DNA of 33,270 nt from Acidimicrobiaceae bacterium (lineage in GTDB: Bacteria; Actinomycetota; Acidimicrobiia; Acidimicrobiales; RAAP-2): the NCBI GenBank assembly GCA_947456245.1, contig CANGPS010000018.1, positions 1 through 33,270 on the forward strand. Direction: 5' to 3'. The position numbers and the translations under genes are program-made. Under the pieces are notes generated by a model that saw only the letters and a program-made list of their open reading frames with translations, made no database searches and was not told the origin of the DNA. This document shows positions 20,029 through 29,159 of the stretch, piece after piece (positions within the stretch are counted from its first letter, which is position 1; the number at the start of each line of letters is the position of its first letter).

Positions 20029-20868
20029 TCAGGGTCGGCGCAGCCAGCAGATCCCGATGATCCCCGGGCCGCCGTGGGTGCCCACGACGGAGCCGATCTC
20101 GGTCACGATCATCGGGGTGTCGCACTCGACGTCGGCCAGCTTGGCCAGCAGCGTGTCGACGTCGGGGGCCGAGCCGTGGGCCACGGCGATCCGGGCGTAG
20201 GGGCCGGCCTCGGTGACCACCTTGGCCAGGTGCGAGATGGCCTTGGCCCGGGTGCGCTGCCGTCCGGCCTCGGCCACCCGGCCGTCCTTGAGCTCGAGCA
20301 GGGGCTTGATCGAGAGCATCGAGCCGAGCAGGGCCTGGGCCCCACCGACCCGACCACCCTTCTTGAGGTGCTCGAGGGTGTCGAGCGAGCCGACCACGCC
20401 GACCCGGTCGAGGTTCTCGCCGACGAGCGCCACGATGTCGGCCACCGACGCCCCGGAGGCGGCCGCTTCGGCGGCCACGATGGTCAGGAGCCCCTCGGCC
20501 ATCGTCACCGCCCGGGTGTCGATCACCACCACCTCGAAGCCGTCGATGGACTCGGCCGCGGTGAGGGCCGACTGGTAGGTGCCGGAGAGCTCGCCCGAGA
20601 TGGTCAGGCAGACGACGCCCGGGGCGCCCGCGGAGCGGGCCGCCTCGAAGGCCTCGGCGAAGGCCCCCGGCGAGGGGGCGGCTGTCTCGGGGAGCTTGTC
20701 CGAGCTCGCGCACTTGGCCCAGAACTCGGCCGGCGTCAGGTCGACGCAGTCGGTGTACTCCTCCTCGCCGAAGCGGATGCTGAGCGGGACCACCACGATG
20801 CCGAGGTCGGCGGCGATGTCGACGGGGATGTCGCCGGCAGAGTCGGTGACGATGGTGACGTTGGACAT
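20029..20868 (-). CDS. DegV family protein (fatty-acid-binding)
   Basis: A 279-residue DegV protein. The N-terminus MSNVTIVTDSAGDIP is the family signature, followed by VVPLSIRFGEEEYTD, SGELSGTYQSA and SLDTLEHLKKGGRVGGAQALLGSMLSIKP. DegV/FakB proteins bind fatty acids; FakB delivers them to the FakA kinase. No fakA-like gene is in the window, so involvement in fatty-acid phosphorylation is unproven. AAGGAG precedes the ATG by 7 nt, and murJ is 26 nt upstream. Confidence 0.92.
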   Translation of the reverse strand: MSNVTIVTDSAGDIPVDIAADLGIVVVPLSIRFGEEEYTDCVDLTPAEFWAKCASSDKLPETAAPSPGAFAEAFEAARSAGAPGVVCLTISGELSGTYQSALTAAESIDGFEVVVIDTRAVTMAEGLLTIVAAEAAASGASVADIVALVGENLDRVGVVGSLDTLEHLKKGGRVGGAQALLGSMLSIKPLLELKDGRVAEAGRQRTRAKAISHLAKVVTEAGPYARIAVAHGSAPDVDTLLAKLADVECDTPMIVTEIGSVVGTHGGPGIIGICWLRRP

Positions 20869-20894
20869 CGGGGCTCCTTGGTCGGGTGACAACA

Positions 20895-22517
20895 TCAGGA
20901 GTCTTGCAGACCCTCCCGCGAGGCGGCGCTCTGCTTGGTGTGGAGCAGCGCGGCGGTGCCGAGGTAGGCGGCCCCGCCGAGGACCACGGCCCCGATGACC
21001 CGGGCGTAGAGCGCCGGTCCGGCGAGGGCGCCAGACAGGTTCGAGACCACCGCGATGACCACGCCCATGACGGCGCTCGCCGCGCAGATCCGACCGAGGG
21101 GCCGGTAGCAGCCGGGCGGACCGAGACGGCCGAGCGACCGCTCGAGGACCAGCAGGCCGGCCACGGCGGCCACCGAGTAGCCGACGGAGACCGACAGGGC
21201 GATGCCGGCGAGGCCGAGCGGGCCGACGAGGAGCATGGCGACCACCACGTTCACCACGTTCTCGCCGAGGTAGAGCCAGAAGGCCGTCTTGGTACGGTGC
21301 ATGGACTGCAGGGCGCGCACCACGTACTGGAAGACCGAGAAGCCCACGAGGCCGAGCGAGAGCTCGGCGAGGGCCATCCCGGTCTCGGCGGTCTGGTGCG
21401 GTCGGGTGTTGCCGTGGCCGAGCAGCAGGGCGATGGCCGGCTTGGCCAGGAGGAACAGCGCCACCGAGGCCGGGATCATCATGGCCAGCACCGACCGCAG
21501 GCCGGAGCCGAACCGGGCCACGAAGGCCAGCTCGTCGGCCGTCGAGTGGTGCGTGGCGAGGTCGGGCGTGACCGCGCTCATCACCGACACGGCGACGATG
21601 GCATAGGGCATCTGCCAGAAGGCATAGGCGTAGGTGTACGACGACACCGGCCCGGAGCCGCCGACGCTGAAGGCCAGGGCGATCACGAAGAACAGGGCGG
21701 CCTGGTTGATGACGACGAACCCGAAGGTCCAGGATCCGAGGCGGGCCACCGTGCGCACCGCCGGGTCCTTGAGGTCCCACCGCCAGCGCAGGCGGCCGAT
21801 CTTGGCCTTGACGAGGCTCGGGACCAGGAGCAGGAACTGCACGGCGACCCCCGCCGTGGTGCCGGCGCCGAGGAGGGCGAGCTGCCCTGGGCTCATGGAC
21901 ACCGAGTGCAGCGTGGGCGTCGGCACCACGGCGGCGAAGACCAGCAGGACGCCGATGCACACGACGTTGTTGGCGATGGGCACCCACATGGGTGCCCCGA
22001 AGCGCCGCCGGACGTTGAGCAGCGCCCCGCCGATGCTCAGCAGGCCATAGAGGAAGACCTGGGGGATGAACCAGCGCAGGAGCACGGTGGCCACGTGGCG
22101 CTGGGTGGCGAGGTGCTGGGCGGACCCGACCCGGCGGACGTGCTCGAGCGAGGTGAAGGCGTCGATCAGGAAGGGCGCCAGGACCATGAACGCCGCCGTG
22201 GTCACGGCCAGGACCACCACGGCCAGGGTGCAGATGGCCGAGATGGACCGCCAGGCCTCCCGCTCGGACGTCGAGGTCAGCCGCTGGATGAAGACGGGGA
22301 TGAACGTGGCCCCGAGCACGCCGCCGAGGACGACGTCGTAGACCATGTTGGGGATGGTGTTGGCGAGGTTGTAGGCGTCGGCGAGCGGCGAGATGCCGAG
22401 CACGTAGACGAGGACCAGGACCCGCAGGACGCCGGTGGCCCGCGAGATCGTCGTCCCGGCCGCCATGGAGCCGATGGCGGCGGTGAGCCCCGAGCGCGGG
22501 GCGACGGCCTCGCTCAC
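20895..22517 (-). CDS. murJ: Lipid II flippase MurJ (MviN)
   Basis: MurJ, about 540 residues of alternating hydrophobic helices (about 14), the MOP-superfamily flippase that moves lipid II across the membrane for peptidoglycan synthesis. Typical parts are TTISRATGVLRVLVL near the N-terminus, DAYNLANTIPNMVYDVVLGGVLGATFIPVF and the mid-protein LGSWTFGFVVINQAALF. I chose the GTG at 22517, which overlaps the preceding gene's stop as GTGA; an earlier GTG (22562) would add 15 residues and overlap by 49 nt. No kinase-like cytoplasmic domain follows, unlike mycobacterial MviN. Confidence 0.94.
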   Translation of the reverse strand: MSEAVAPRSGLTAAIGSMAAGTTISRATGVLRVLVLVYVLGISPLADAYNLANTIPNMVYDVVLGGVLGATFIPVFIQRLTSTSEREAWRSISAICTLAVVVLAVTTAAFMVLAPFLIDAFTSLEHVRRVGSAQHLATQRHVATVLLRWFIPQVFLYGLLSIGGALLNVRRRFGAPMWVPIANNVVCIGVLLVFAAVVPTPTLHSVSMSPGQLALLGAGTTAGVAVQFLLLVPSLVKAKIGRLRWRWDLKDPAVRTVARLGSWTFGFVVINQAALFFVIALAFSVGGSGPVSSYTYAYAFWQMPYAIVAVSVMSAVTPDLATHHSTADELAFVARFGSGLRSVLAMMIPASVALFLLAKPAIALLLGHGNTRPHQTAETGMALAELSLGLVGFSVFQYVVRALQSMHRTKTAFWLYLGENVVNVVVAMLLVGPLGLAGIALSVSVGYSVAAVAGLLVLERSLGRLGPPGCYRPLGRICAASAVMGVVIAVVSNLSGALAGPALYARVIGAVVLGGAAYLGTAALLHTKQSAASREGLQDS

Positions 22518-24496
22518 CGACGCGACCGCCTGCGGGGCCGCCGCATCGACGTGCGGATCCACCAGACGAGCAGCACCAGCGCCGCCCCGATGGTGAGCAC
22601 GATCGCCGCGGCGGAGGTCTGGGTGGTCCGCACCACGATCCGCTGGCGGGCCAGCAGCAGGTTGCCCGATGGGGTGCTGAGGGTGACCGACACCGTCAGG
22701 TCGCCGGTGGTCTCGGCCACCACCGGGATCCGGACGGCCTGGGTCGGGTGGTCGAGGGTGACCATCCGGGTCCGACCTCGCGGGAAGCGGAGGTGGTCGC
22801 TGTGGACGCTCAGGACGCCGGCCATGGACCAGTCGGCGGTCTTGGTCAGGGTGATCGGCAGCGCCCCCTTGAGCGAGGTCAGGGTGATGTCGGCGCCCCC
22901 GATGCCGAGGTGCCCGAGCTCGGCGTCGACGGCACCGTTGGCCGCCCCGAGGGCTCCGGTGCGTCCGGTGGTCCCGAGCCGGTCGCTCTCGGCGAGCAGG
23001 AACCCGTCAGAGAGGCGACGGACAACGTGACGGCCCTGGGTGAGCGCTCCGGCCAGGGCGGCCACTCGTGCCTGGCCCCCGGCCAGGGAGCCCACCTGGG
23101 CCGCCGGCCACGGAGCGCTAGGCCCCGGGCTGGCCAGCGCCCGGGTGCCGGGCACGCCGTTGCTGCCGGCGGCCAGGGTGGCGAAGAGCGAGGAGAGGGT
23201 GGCGGACGAGACCAGCGGGTTGCCGACCAGGCCGCGCAGCAGGGTCGTGATGAAGGCACGGTTCGGGGTCCAGCCGTCGGGGGCGAGGAGCACGACGCCG
23301 AGAGGCGCCGAGAGGCTCGGCCGCTCGAGGTGCAGCAGGGCGAGGTCGGCCAGGAGCCGCTCGGCGGCCAGGACGGGATCGGATCCGGGTCCCATCTGGG
23401 CCGAGAGGATGGAGTCGGCCGCCAGGGCCACGATCCCCGGCGACCCGGCCGGGGAGAAGGGCTCGCCCCACGACAGCGTGGCGGAGGTGGGCGTGGCGAG
23501 CGAGGAGTCGGGGATCACCAGGCGGCTGATGCCAGCGGCCGCCAGGCCGCCGGCCGTGCTCGAGGTCACCGGCGAGGTCGCGATGAAGCCGGCGGCAGCA
23601 GCCGATCGGATGCCTGCTCGTCGGAGCAGCCGATCGCCTCGGGTCACCTGGGCGGGGACCTGGGTGGTGAGGCCCGAGACCGCCAGGGCGCCGGGGTCGA
23701 TGGAGGTGAACGGCGAGCGAACGACCTCGTGGTCGGGAGCGGTCACGGCGCCGGCGAGCTCCGCCAGCGAGCGCTGGCCGACCGACCCGGCGGCCAGGCG
23801 GGTGGCGGCCGTCGGAGCTAGGGAGACCGCCGCGGAGGCACCGGGTGCCGCACGGACCCCTGCAGCGACCTCGGCGACCTGTTCGGCGGTGGCCGTCGGG
23901 CCGAGGGTCAAGATCGCGGCGGCGCGCAGTGGCTGGACGGCGGGCGACTCGGCGAAGGTGAGGAAGGTCGTGATGGACGTCGTGCTCGAACCGGCGCGGA
24001 CCTCGAGGACGACGGGGTAGACCCCGCTGCACCGGCCGCCGCCGGGCGTGCAGCGGAGCGTCCAGGTCGGCACGGCCGACGTCCCCTGGCAGCTGCGGGG
24101 GGCGGGGGCGGGGCTCGAGCCGGTCAGGACCTCCACGGTGAGCCGTCGGGCGTCAGCGGCCTTGGGCAGGCAGGACAGGGCGATCGGCGCCGTCTCGTCG
24201 ATCTGGCTCGTCGGTCCGGATGGCGACATGGCCGACACGAAGCCCGAGCGCGTGGTCAGCGGGGCGTAGAGGCGCGTCGACACGGTGGCGGCGCCGTCCC
24301 CGGCCGGCCGGGTGAAGGCGACGGAGAACCGTCCGGTGCCGTCGGCGGAGGGCAGGACCGTGGTGGTCTGCGACACGAGCGTCACGCCCGGGGCGGCCGC
24401 CGCCGCGGGCCGGACGAGCCCGGCGAGGGGCAAGGCGGCGCCGAGGAGGACGATGGCGGTGGTCCCGCCGAGCCAGTGTCTCGCCCTCGCCGCCAC
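22514..24496 (-). CDS. Exported, membrane-anchored DUF6049-type protein
   Basis: About 660 residues: signal peptide (1-38, TTAIVLLGAALPLAGLV then AAAAA), a long Ala/Ser/Thr/Gly-rich extracytoplasmic region, and a single C-terminal transmembrane helix (IVLTIGAALVLLVWWI) with a very basic tail. Size, topology and position directly before murJ match the actinobacterial family represented by mycobacterial Rv3909; I call DUF6049 on that basis, not on a motif. The function is unknown; the coupling to murJ (GTGA overlap) suggests a role in cell-wall assembly. The GTG at 24496 follows TAGCGT by 7 nt. Confidence 0.78.
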   Translation of the reverse strand: MAARARHWLGGTTAIVLLGAALPLAGLVRPAAAAAPGVTLVSQTTTVLPSADGTGRFSVAFTRPAGDGAATVSTRLYAPLTTRSGFVSAMSPSGPTSQIDETAPIALSCLPKAADARRLTVEVLTGSSPAPAPRSCQGTSAVPTWTLRCTPGGGRCSGVYPVVLEVRAGSSTTSITTFLTFAESPAVQPLRAAAILTLGPTATAEQVAEVAAGVRAAPGASAAVSLAPTAATRLAAGSVGQRSLAELAGAVTAPDHEVVRSPFTSIDPGALAVSGLTTQVPAQVTRGDRLLRRAGIRSAAAAGFIATSPVTSSTAGGLAAAGISRLVIPDSSLATPTSATLSWGEPFSPAGSPGIVALAADSILSAQMGPGSDPVLAAERLLADLALLHLERPSLSAPLGVVLLAPDGWTPNRAFITTLLRGLVGNPLVSSATLSSLFATLAAGSNGVPGTRALASPGPSAPWPAAQVGSLAGGQARVAALAGALTQGRHVVRRLSDGFLLAESDRLGTTGRTGALGAANGAVDAELGHLGIGGADITLTSLKGALPITLTKTADWSMAGVLSVHSDHLRFPRGRTRMVTLDHPTQAVRIPVVAETTGDLTVSVTLSTPSGNLLLARQRIVVRTTQTSAAAIVLTIGAALVLLVWWIRTSMRRPRRRSRR

Positions 24497-24503
24497 AGCC
24501 CCG

Positions 24504-24509
24504 ACGCTA
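24504..24509 (-). promoter_or_regulatory. Candidate -10 box TAGCGT of a leaderless promoter (DUF6049-murJ)
   Basis: Minus-strand TAGCGT is followed by 7 nt and the GTG at 24496. It forms one half of a divergent pair with the pcnA promoter; the two -10 boxes are only 30 bp apart. Confidence 0.5.
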
Positions 24510-24539
24510 GACGGTGCCGATGGCCCATCTGGCGACAAG

Positions 24540-24545
24540 TACCGT
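24540..24545 (+). promoter_or_regulatory. Candidate -10 box TACCGT of a leaderless promoter (pcnA)
   Basis: TACCGT is followed by 6 nt and the GTG at 24552. No ribosome site is present. The two divergent promoters must have overlapping upstream regions. Confidence 0.5.
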
Positions 24546-24551
24546 GAGAGC

Positions 24552-25949
24552 GTGGCCGACGTGACCGTTCCCGAGCGCTTCCGCGGCCTGGTGGCCGACA
24601 CCGCGGAGATCGCCGAGCGCTTCACCGCCGCCGGGCACCGCATCTACCTCGTCGGAGGGTCGGTCCGCGACGCCCTGCTCGACGGCGACGCCCCCATCGA
24701 GGCCAAAACGGACCTCGACCTGACCACCGACGCCTTGCCCGACGAGATCGAGGCCCTCGTCGAGGGCTGGGCCGACGCGGTGTGGACCCAGGGCAAGCGC
24801 TTCGGGACCATCGGCGCCCGGCACCGGGGCAAGGTCTACGAGATCACCACCCATCGGGCCGAGCACTACCACCCGGACTCGCGCAAGCCCGACGTCACCT
24901 TCGGCGACTCGATCGACGCCGACCTCTCCCGGCGCGACTTCACCATCAACGCCATGGCCCTCGAGCTGCCCACCCTCGAGCTCCACGACCCCCACGGAGG
25001 CCTGGCCGACCTCGTGTCGGGCACCCTGCGCACGCCGCTCGACCCACGCGTGAGCTTCGAGGACGACCCGCTGCGGATGCTGCGGGCCGCCCGGTTCTCC
25101 GCCCGCTTCGACTTCACGCCCGATCCTGACCTGCTCGTGGCCATCGGCGAGCTGGCCGATCGGCTCTCGATCGTCTCGGCCGAGCGGATCCGCGAGGAGC
25201 TCGACCGCCTGATGCTGCTCGAGGTGCCCTCGCGGGGGCTGTGGTTCATCGTCGAGACCGGCCTGGCCGAGCACTTCCTGCCAGAGCTCCCCGGCCTCGC
25301 CCTCGAGCAGGACCCCATCCACCACCACAAGGACGTGCTGGCGCACACCATGGCGGTGATCGACAAGACCTCGCCCATCCGGCTGCTCCGCCTGGCGGCG
25401 ATGTTCCACGACGTGGGCAAGCCCAAGACGAGGAACTTCGTCAACGGCGGGGTCACCTTCCATCACCACGAGGTCGTCGGGGCGCGCATGACGCGGCGGC
25501 GGATGGAGGCCCTGCGGTACTCGAACGAGGACACCGACACGGTCGTGGCGCTCGTCGAGCTCCACCTGCGGTTCCACACCTACCGGCTCGGCTGGACCGA
25601 CAAGGCGGTCCGCCGCTACGTGCGCGACGCCGGCCCGCTGCTCGACCTGCTCAACGAGCTGACCCGCTGCGACTGCACCACCCGCAACGCCCGCAAGGCC
25701 CGCCAGCTCGACGCCCGGATGGACGAGCTCGAGGCGCGGATCGCCGAGCTGCGCGAGCAGGAGGAGATCGACGCCATCCGGCCGGACCTCGACGGGGCGC
25801 AGATCATGGAGCACCTCGGCATCGGCCCGAGCCGCGACGTGGGCCAGGCGCTGGGCTTCCTGCTCGAGCTCCGGATGGACGAGGGCCCGCTCGGCGAGGA
25901 GGAGGCCCGCCGCCGCCTCGATGGCTGGTGGGCGGACCGACCGGGCTGA
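24552..25949 (+). CDS. pcnA: CCA tRNA nucleotidyltransferase
   Basis: A 465-residue class II nucleotidyltransferase that adds or repairs the 3' CCA of tRNA (also named cca). Motifs: GGSVRD (35-40), the catalytic DLDLTTDA (54-61), and RRDFTINAMA (127-136). The HD-type phosphohydrolase domain follows, with HHHKDVLAHTM and AAMFHDVGKPKT. The C-terminal region is helical and charged. I chose the GTG at 24552 because it sits 6 nt after TACCGT and the fold begins soon after; the frame is open further upstream. The order pcnA, DUF6049, murJ resembles that in Mycobacterium. Confidence 0.94.
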   Translation: MADVTVPERFRGLVADTAEIAERFTAAGHRIYLVGGSVRDALLDGDAPIEAKTDLDLTTDALPDEIEALVEGWADAVWTQGKRFGTIGARHRGKVYEITTHRAEHYHPDSRKPDVTFGDSIDADLSRRDFTINAMALELPTLELHDPHGGLADLVSGTLRTPLDPRVSFEDDPLRMLRAARFSARFDFTPDPDLLVAIGELADRLSIVSAERIREELDRLMLLEVPSRGLWFIVETGLAEHFLPELPGLALEQDPIHHHKDVLAHTMAVIDKTSPIRLLRLAAMFHDVGKPKTRNFVNGGVTFHHHEVVGARMTRRRMEALRYSNEDTDTVVALVELHLRFHTYRLGWTDKAVRRYVRDAGPLLDLLNELTRCDCTTRNARKARQLDARMDELEARIAELREQEEIDAIRPDLDGAQIMEHLGIGPSRDVGQALGFLLELRMDEGPLGEEEARRRLDGWWADRPG

Positions 25950-25964
25950 TCGGCCAGCGACGGC

Positions 25965-26843
25965 TCACCCGATGGTGGCGCCGCCCACATATATCCAGGT
26001 CCCGCACCCCTGCGAGGAGAACCCACCGTGGTTGTCCCCGGTCTGGTCGCCCCCGATCGCCATCGCCATGGTGACGCTGGTCGGCCCGGTGCTCGAGCCC
26101 GCCTTGACCACATCCCCCGCGGTCCCGGTGAACCCGCGCAGGACCTCCCAGTGGCAGTCGGGTCCGCCGCTGGCCTGCCAGGTCCCGTCGGCGATCCCGA
26201 GCCAGAAGGCCCGGGTCCCGTCGCCGATGGGCTCCGTCGACGGGCTGGGCTGGCCCAGCCAGAACGAGTCCGAGGCTGGCCAGGCGGCCCAGGCGCCGCA
26301 CCCCTGGCTCCTGACGGCGGCCACGGCATCGGTGAAGGCCATGAGGGCCGGCCCGCTGCCTGAGCGGGTGGCGATGACCGATCCCGGGTCTGCTGACGGG
26401 TCAGCGTAGGTGGTCCAGGTGCAGGCCGTTGGCGATCCGACGGTGATCCACTGGGTCCTCGACGGGACCTCGACGTTCGTGACGATCCCGCAGCTCGGAG
26501 CGACGGCGCTGCCCTGCGACCCATCGACGACCGGCCAGACCCCGTCGCCGGCGAGCGGCTGGACGGGGCACGGGTCCCCACCGCCGGCGCTGGGCGCGAC
26601 CGTCGTTGGGGGAGCGGGGCTGGGGCCGGAGCTGGCTTGGAGCGCCGCAGCGGGTGTGGGGGCCGCTGGCTCGACGACAGCGCCCAGGGACCCGGTCGAG
26701 CGGGGTGCCGCGCCGGACGGCCGAGCGGCGTGATGGGTGGCCTGTCGAGCCGGGTGGAGCGTGGCGAGGGTCAGGACCGCCGCACACGCGACGACGCCGG
26801 CCACGAGGGCCGGCAACGTCGAGCGTGAGGATGGTCGGCGCAT
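25965..26843 (-). CDS. Secreted protein with two C-W ... GCG-W cysteine modules
   Basis: 292 residues with an N-terminal signal or anchor helix (about 11-30), a Pro/Ala/Ser/Thr-rich spacer (about 35-90) and a C-terminal region with six cysteines (92, 118, 141, 182, 230, 280). Two modules share a pattern: ACTW (141) to SQGCGAW (182), and DCHWEVLRGFTG (230) to SQGCGTW (280). I recall this pattern from small actinobacterial secreted proteins and lipoproteins of unknown function. In each module the two cysteines could form a disulfide. Convergent with pcnA (15-nt gap). The ATG follows TAGCCT by 7 nt. Confidence 0.75.
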   Translation of the reverse strand: MRRPSSRSTLPALVAGVVACAAVLTLATLHPARQATHHAARPSGAAPRSTGSLGAVVEPAAPTPAAALQASSGPSPAPPTTVAPSAGGGDPCPVQPLAGDGVWPVVDGSQGSAVAPSCGIVTNVEVPSRTQWITVGSPTACTWTTYADPSADPGSVIATRSGSGPALMAFTDAVAAVRSQGCGAWAAWPASDSFWLGQPSPSTEPIGDGTRAFWLGIADGTWQASGGPDCHWEVLRGFTGTAGDVVKAGSSTGPTSVTMAMAIGGDQTGDNHGGFSSQGCGTWIYVGGATIG

Positions 26844-26850
26844 GGTCCCG

Positions 26851-26856
26851 AGGCTA
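26851..26856 (-). promoter_or_regulatory. Candidate -10 box TAGCCT of a leaderless promoter
   Basis: Minus-strand TAGCCT is followed by 7 nt and the ATG at 26843, without a ribosome site. It lies in the 45-nt gap after ino1. Confidence 0.5.
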
Positions 26857-26888
26857 GGGACCGACGTCGGTCGATGCTGGTCGCGGCC

Positions 26889-27989
<1,101 letters not shown>

Positions 27990-28009
27990 GATGTCTCCTT
28001 GCTTCTGGG

Positions 28010-28654
28010 TCAGACCCCGGGCGAGGCCGGGGCGGATGGGGGGGCCGGTGTGGCCCGGTCGATCGGTGCAGGGGGGTTCCCCGCGGCGCGCTCGGCGGCG
28101 ATGAGGTCATCGAGCCAGGCGATGTCGCGGGCCACGCCGTCGGCGGCGTGGTCGACGACGCTGCGGGCGTAGGTGTCGAGTCCCTCGGTGCCGGCGGCGT
28201 CGCCGAGGTGCTGGACGAGCTGGGCCCGCCGCCGCTCGAGGAGGGCCAGGCGGGCGGCGGGAGACAGGTGGCGGGCGAAGGACCAGCGCAGGCCGAAGGT
28301 CCGCGAGTCGTCGTTCGCCGGGGCGGCGTTGAGCAGCTCGGCGAAGTGGGCCAGGCCGGCCTCGGTGATCCGGTAGACCTTCTTGCTGCGTCGGCTCCGC
28401 GTCCCGACCAGCCGTCGGGCCTTGAGGGCGGCGCGCTCGCCGCTCAGCGAGCCGGTGGAGGGCAGCAGCTCGCCACCGGGCTCGGCCTCGATGGCGACGA
28501 GGTCGCCGGAGGCCTCGAGTCGGGCCAGGGCGGGGTAGAGCGAGCCGAAGGAGACGTTGGTGACCAGGCCCATCTGTGCCCGGAGACGACGACGGATCTC
28601 GTACCCGTGGAGGGGTCCGTCTCCGAGGAGTCCGAGGATGGCGAGCTCAAGCAC
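28010..28654 (-). CDS. PadR family transcriptional regulator
   Basis: About 214 residues. The winged helix is plain: [23 protein letters not shown], then [18 protein letters not shown] and [17 protein letters not shown]. The C-terminal half is the helical PadR dimerisation domain (about 110-190), with a Pro/Ala-rich end. The GTG at 28654 gives the canonical PadR start and lies 6 nt after TATGAT. A 15-bp palindrome overlapping that -10 is a likely autoregulatory operator. Being in one operon with ino1, it probably tunes inositol synthesis; the ligand is unknown. Confidence 0.9.
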   Translation of the reverse strand: MLELAILGLLGDGPLHGYEIRRRLRAQMGLVTNVSFGSLYPALARLEASGDLVAIEAEPGGELLPSTGSLSGERAALKARRLVGTRSRRSKKVYRITEAGLAHFAELLNAAPANDDSRTFGLRWSFARHLSPAARLALLERRRAQLVQHLGDAAGTEGLDTYARSVVDHAADGVARDIAWLDDLIAAERAAGNPPAPIDRATPAPPSAPASPGV

Positions 28655-28660
28655 AAGATC

Positions 28661-28666
28661 ATCATA
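28661..28666 (-). promoter_or_regulatory. -10 box TATGAT of a leaderless padR-ino1 promoter
   Basis: Minus-strand TATGAT, a near-consensus -10, is followed by 6 nt and the padR GTG. It overlaps the palindrome described in the next entry. Confidence 0.6.
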
Positions 28667-28678
28667 TCGCACCGATAT
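28664..28678. promoter_or_regulatory. Candidate PadR operator (ATATCG-CAC-CGATAT)
   Basis: Perfect 6-bp inverted repeat with a 3-nt centre, in an A/T-rich patch of otherwise GC-rich DNA. It covers half of the padR -10 box, so bound protein would block transcription. AT-rich dyads of this kind are typical PadR targets. Confidence 0.65.
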
Positions 28679-28726
28679 AACGAATGGGTGTTTTCTGCTG
28701 CTGGAGACCACGGACCCCGCCGCCGC

Positions 28727-28732
28727 TAGGGT
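28727..28732 (+). promoter_or_regulatory. Candidate -10 box TAGGGT of a leaderless promoter (DUF5318-panB)
   Basis: TAGGGT is followed by 7 nt and the GTG at 28740. It is divergent from padR; the PadR palindrome is about 50 bp upstream, so shared control is possible. Confidence 0.5.
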
Positions 28733-28739
28733 TCTGCGG

Positions 28740-29159
28740 GTGAGCCCGATCAAAGGTGTCACCGGACCAGGAGAGGCCTCCGTCGAGTACCGGCTGGTCC
28801 GCGACGCCAAGGCGCGCGCGGTGCGCACCGGCCGCATGTCGGCCGAGGACGTCTGCGACGCCCACCCTGAGCTGCTCCGGGCGGCCAAGCACATCGGCCG
28901 CCCCACCAAGGAGCGCTGCCCGGTCTGTGACGACGCGGTCACCGTCGAGGTGACCTATGTCTTCGGGGCCAAGCTCCCGGCCGGAGGCACCTGCCCGGGC
29001 ACCCCGGCCGAGCTCAAGGCGCTGCTCCGGCGCGAGGAGCCCGTCCAGGCCTACACGGTCGAGGTCTGCACGGCCTGCAAGTTCCACCACCTCCTTCGTC
29101 GGTACCCCGGCGAGGGCCCATCCACGCCGGCCCGCCGGCGGACGAGGAGCGGATCATGA
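28740..29159 (+). CDS. DUF5318 family zinc-ribbon-like protein
   Basis: A 139-residue protein of the actinobacterial DUF5318 family. The family hallmarks are AEDVCDAHPELLRAAKHIGRPTKERCPVC and YTVEVCTACKFHHLL. CPVC (60-63) and CTAC (110-113) make a likely four-cysteine zinc site. The function is unknown. In Mycobacterium a DUF5318 gene also sits close to padR-ino1 and upstream of rpsF. The GTG start follows TAGGGT by 7 nt. Its stop overlaps the panB ATG as ATGA. Confidence 0.85.
   Translation: MSPIKGVTGPGEASVEYRLVRDAKARAVRTGRMSAEDVCDAHPELLRAAKHIGRPTKERCPVCDDAVTVEVTYVFGAKLPAGGTCPGTPAELKALLRREEPVQAYTVEVCTACKFHHLLRRYPGEGPSTPARRRTRSGS

Noticed and set aside
20029-21987. A 652-codon minus-strand frame fusing DegV to an upstream segment
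   Set aside because: The upstream part overlaps murJ in another frame and is low complexity; DegV has its own ATG and AAGGAG.
22517-22562. Earlier GTG start for murJ
   Set aside because: Would overlap the upstream gene by 49 nt and add no conserved residues; the GTGA overlap at 22517 is the simpler coupling.
18763-23030. Very long open frames antisense to trxB, degV and murJ on the plus strand
   Set aside because: Their translations are repetitive Gly/Asp/His/Arg/Val strings without domains; they mirror high-GC third positions of the genes on the other strand.
10051-26036. Shared string CCCACCGTGGTTGTCC near 10052 and 26022
   Set aside because: One copy encodes part of the cysteine-module protein; no flanking similarity, so probably chance.
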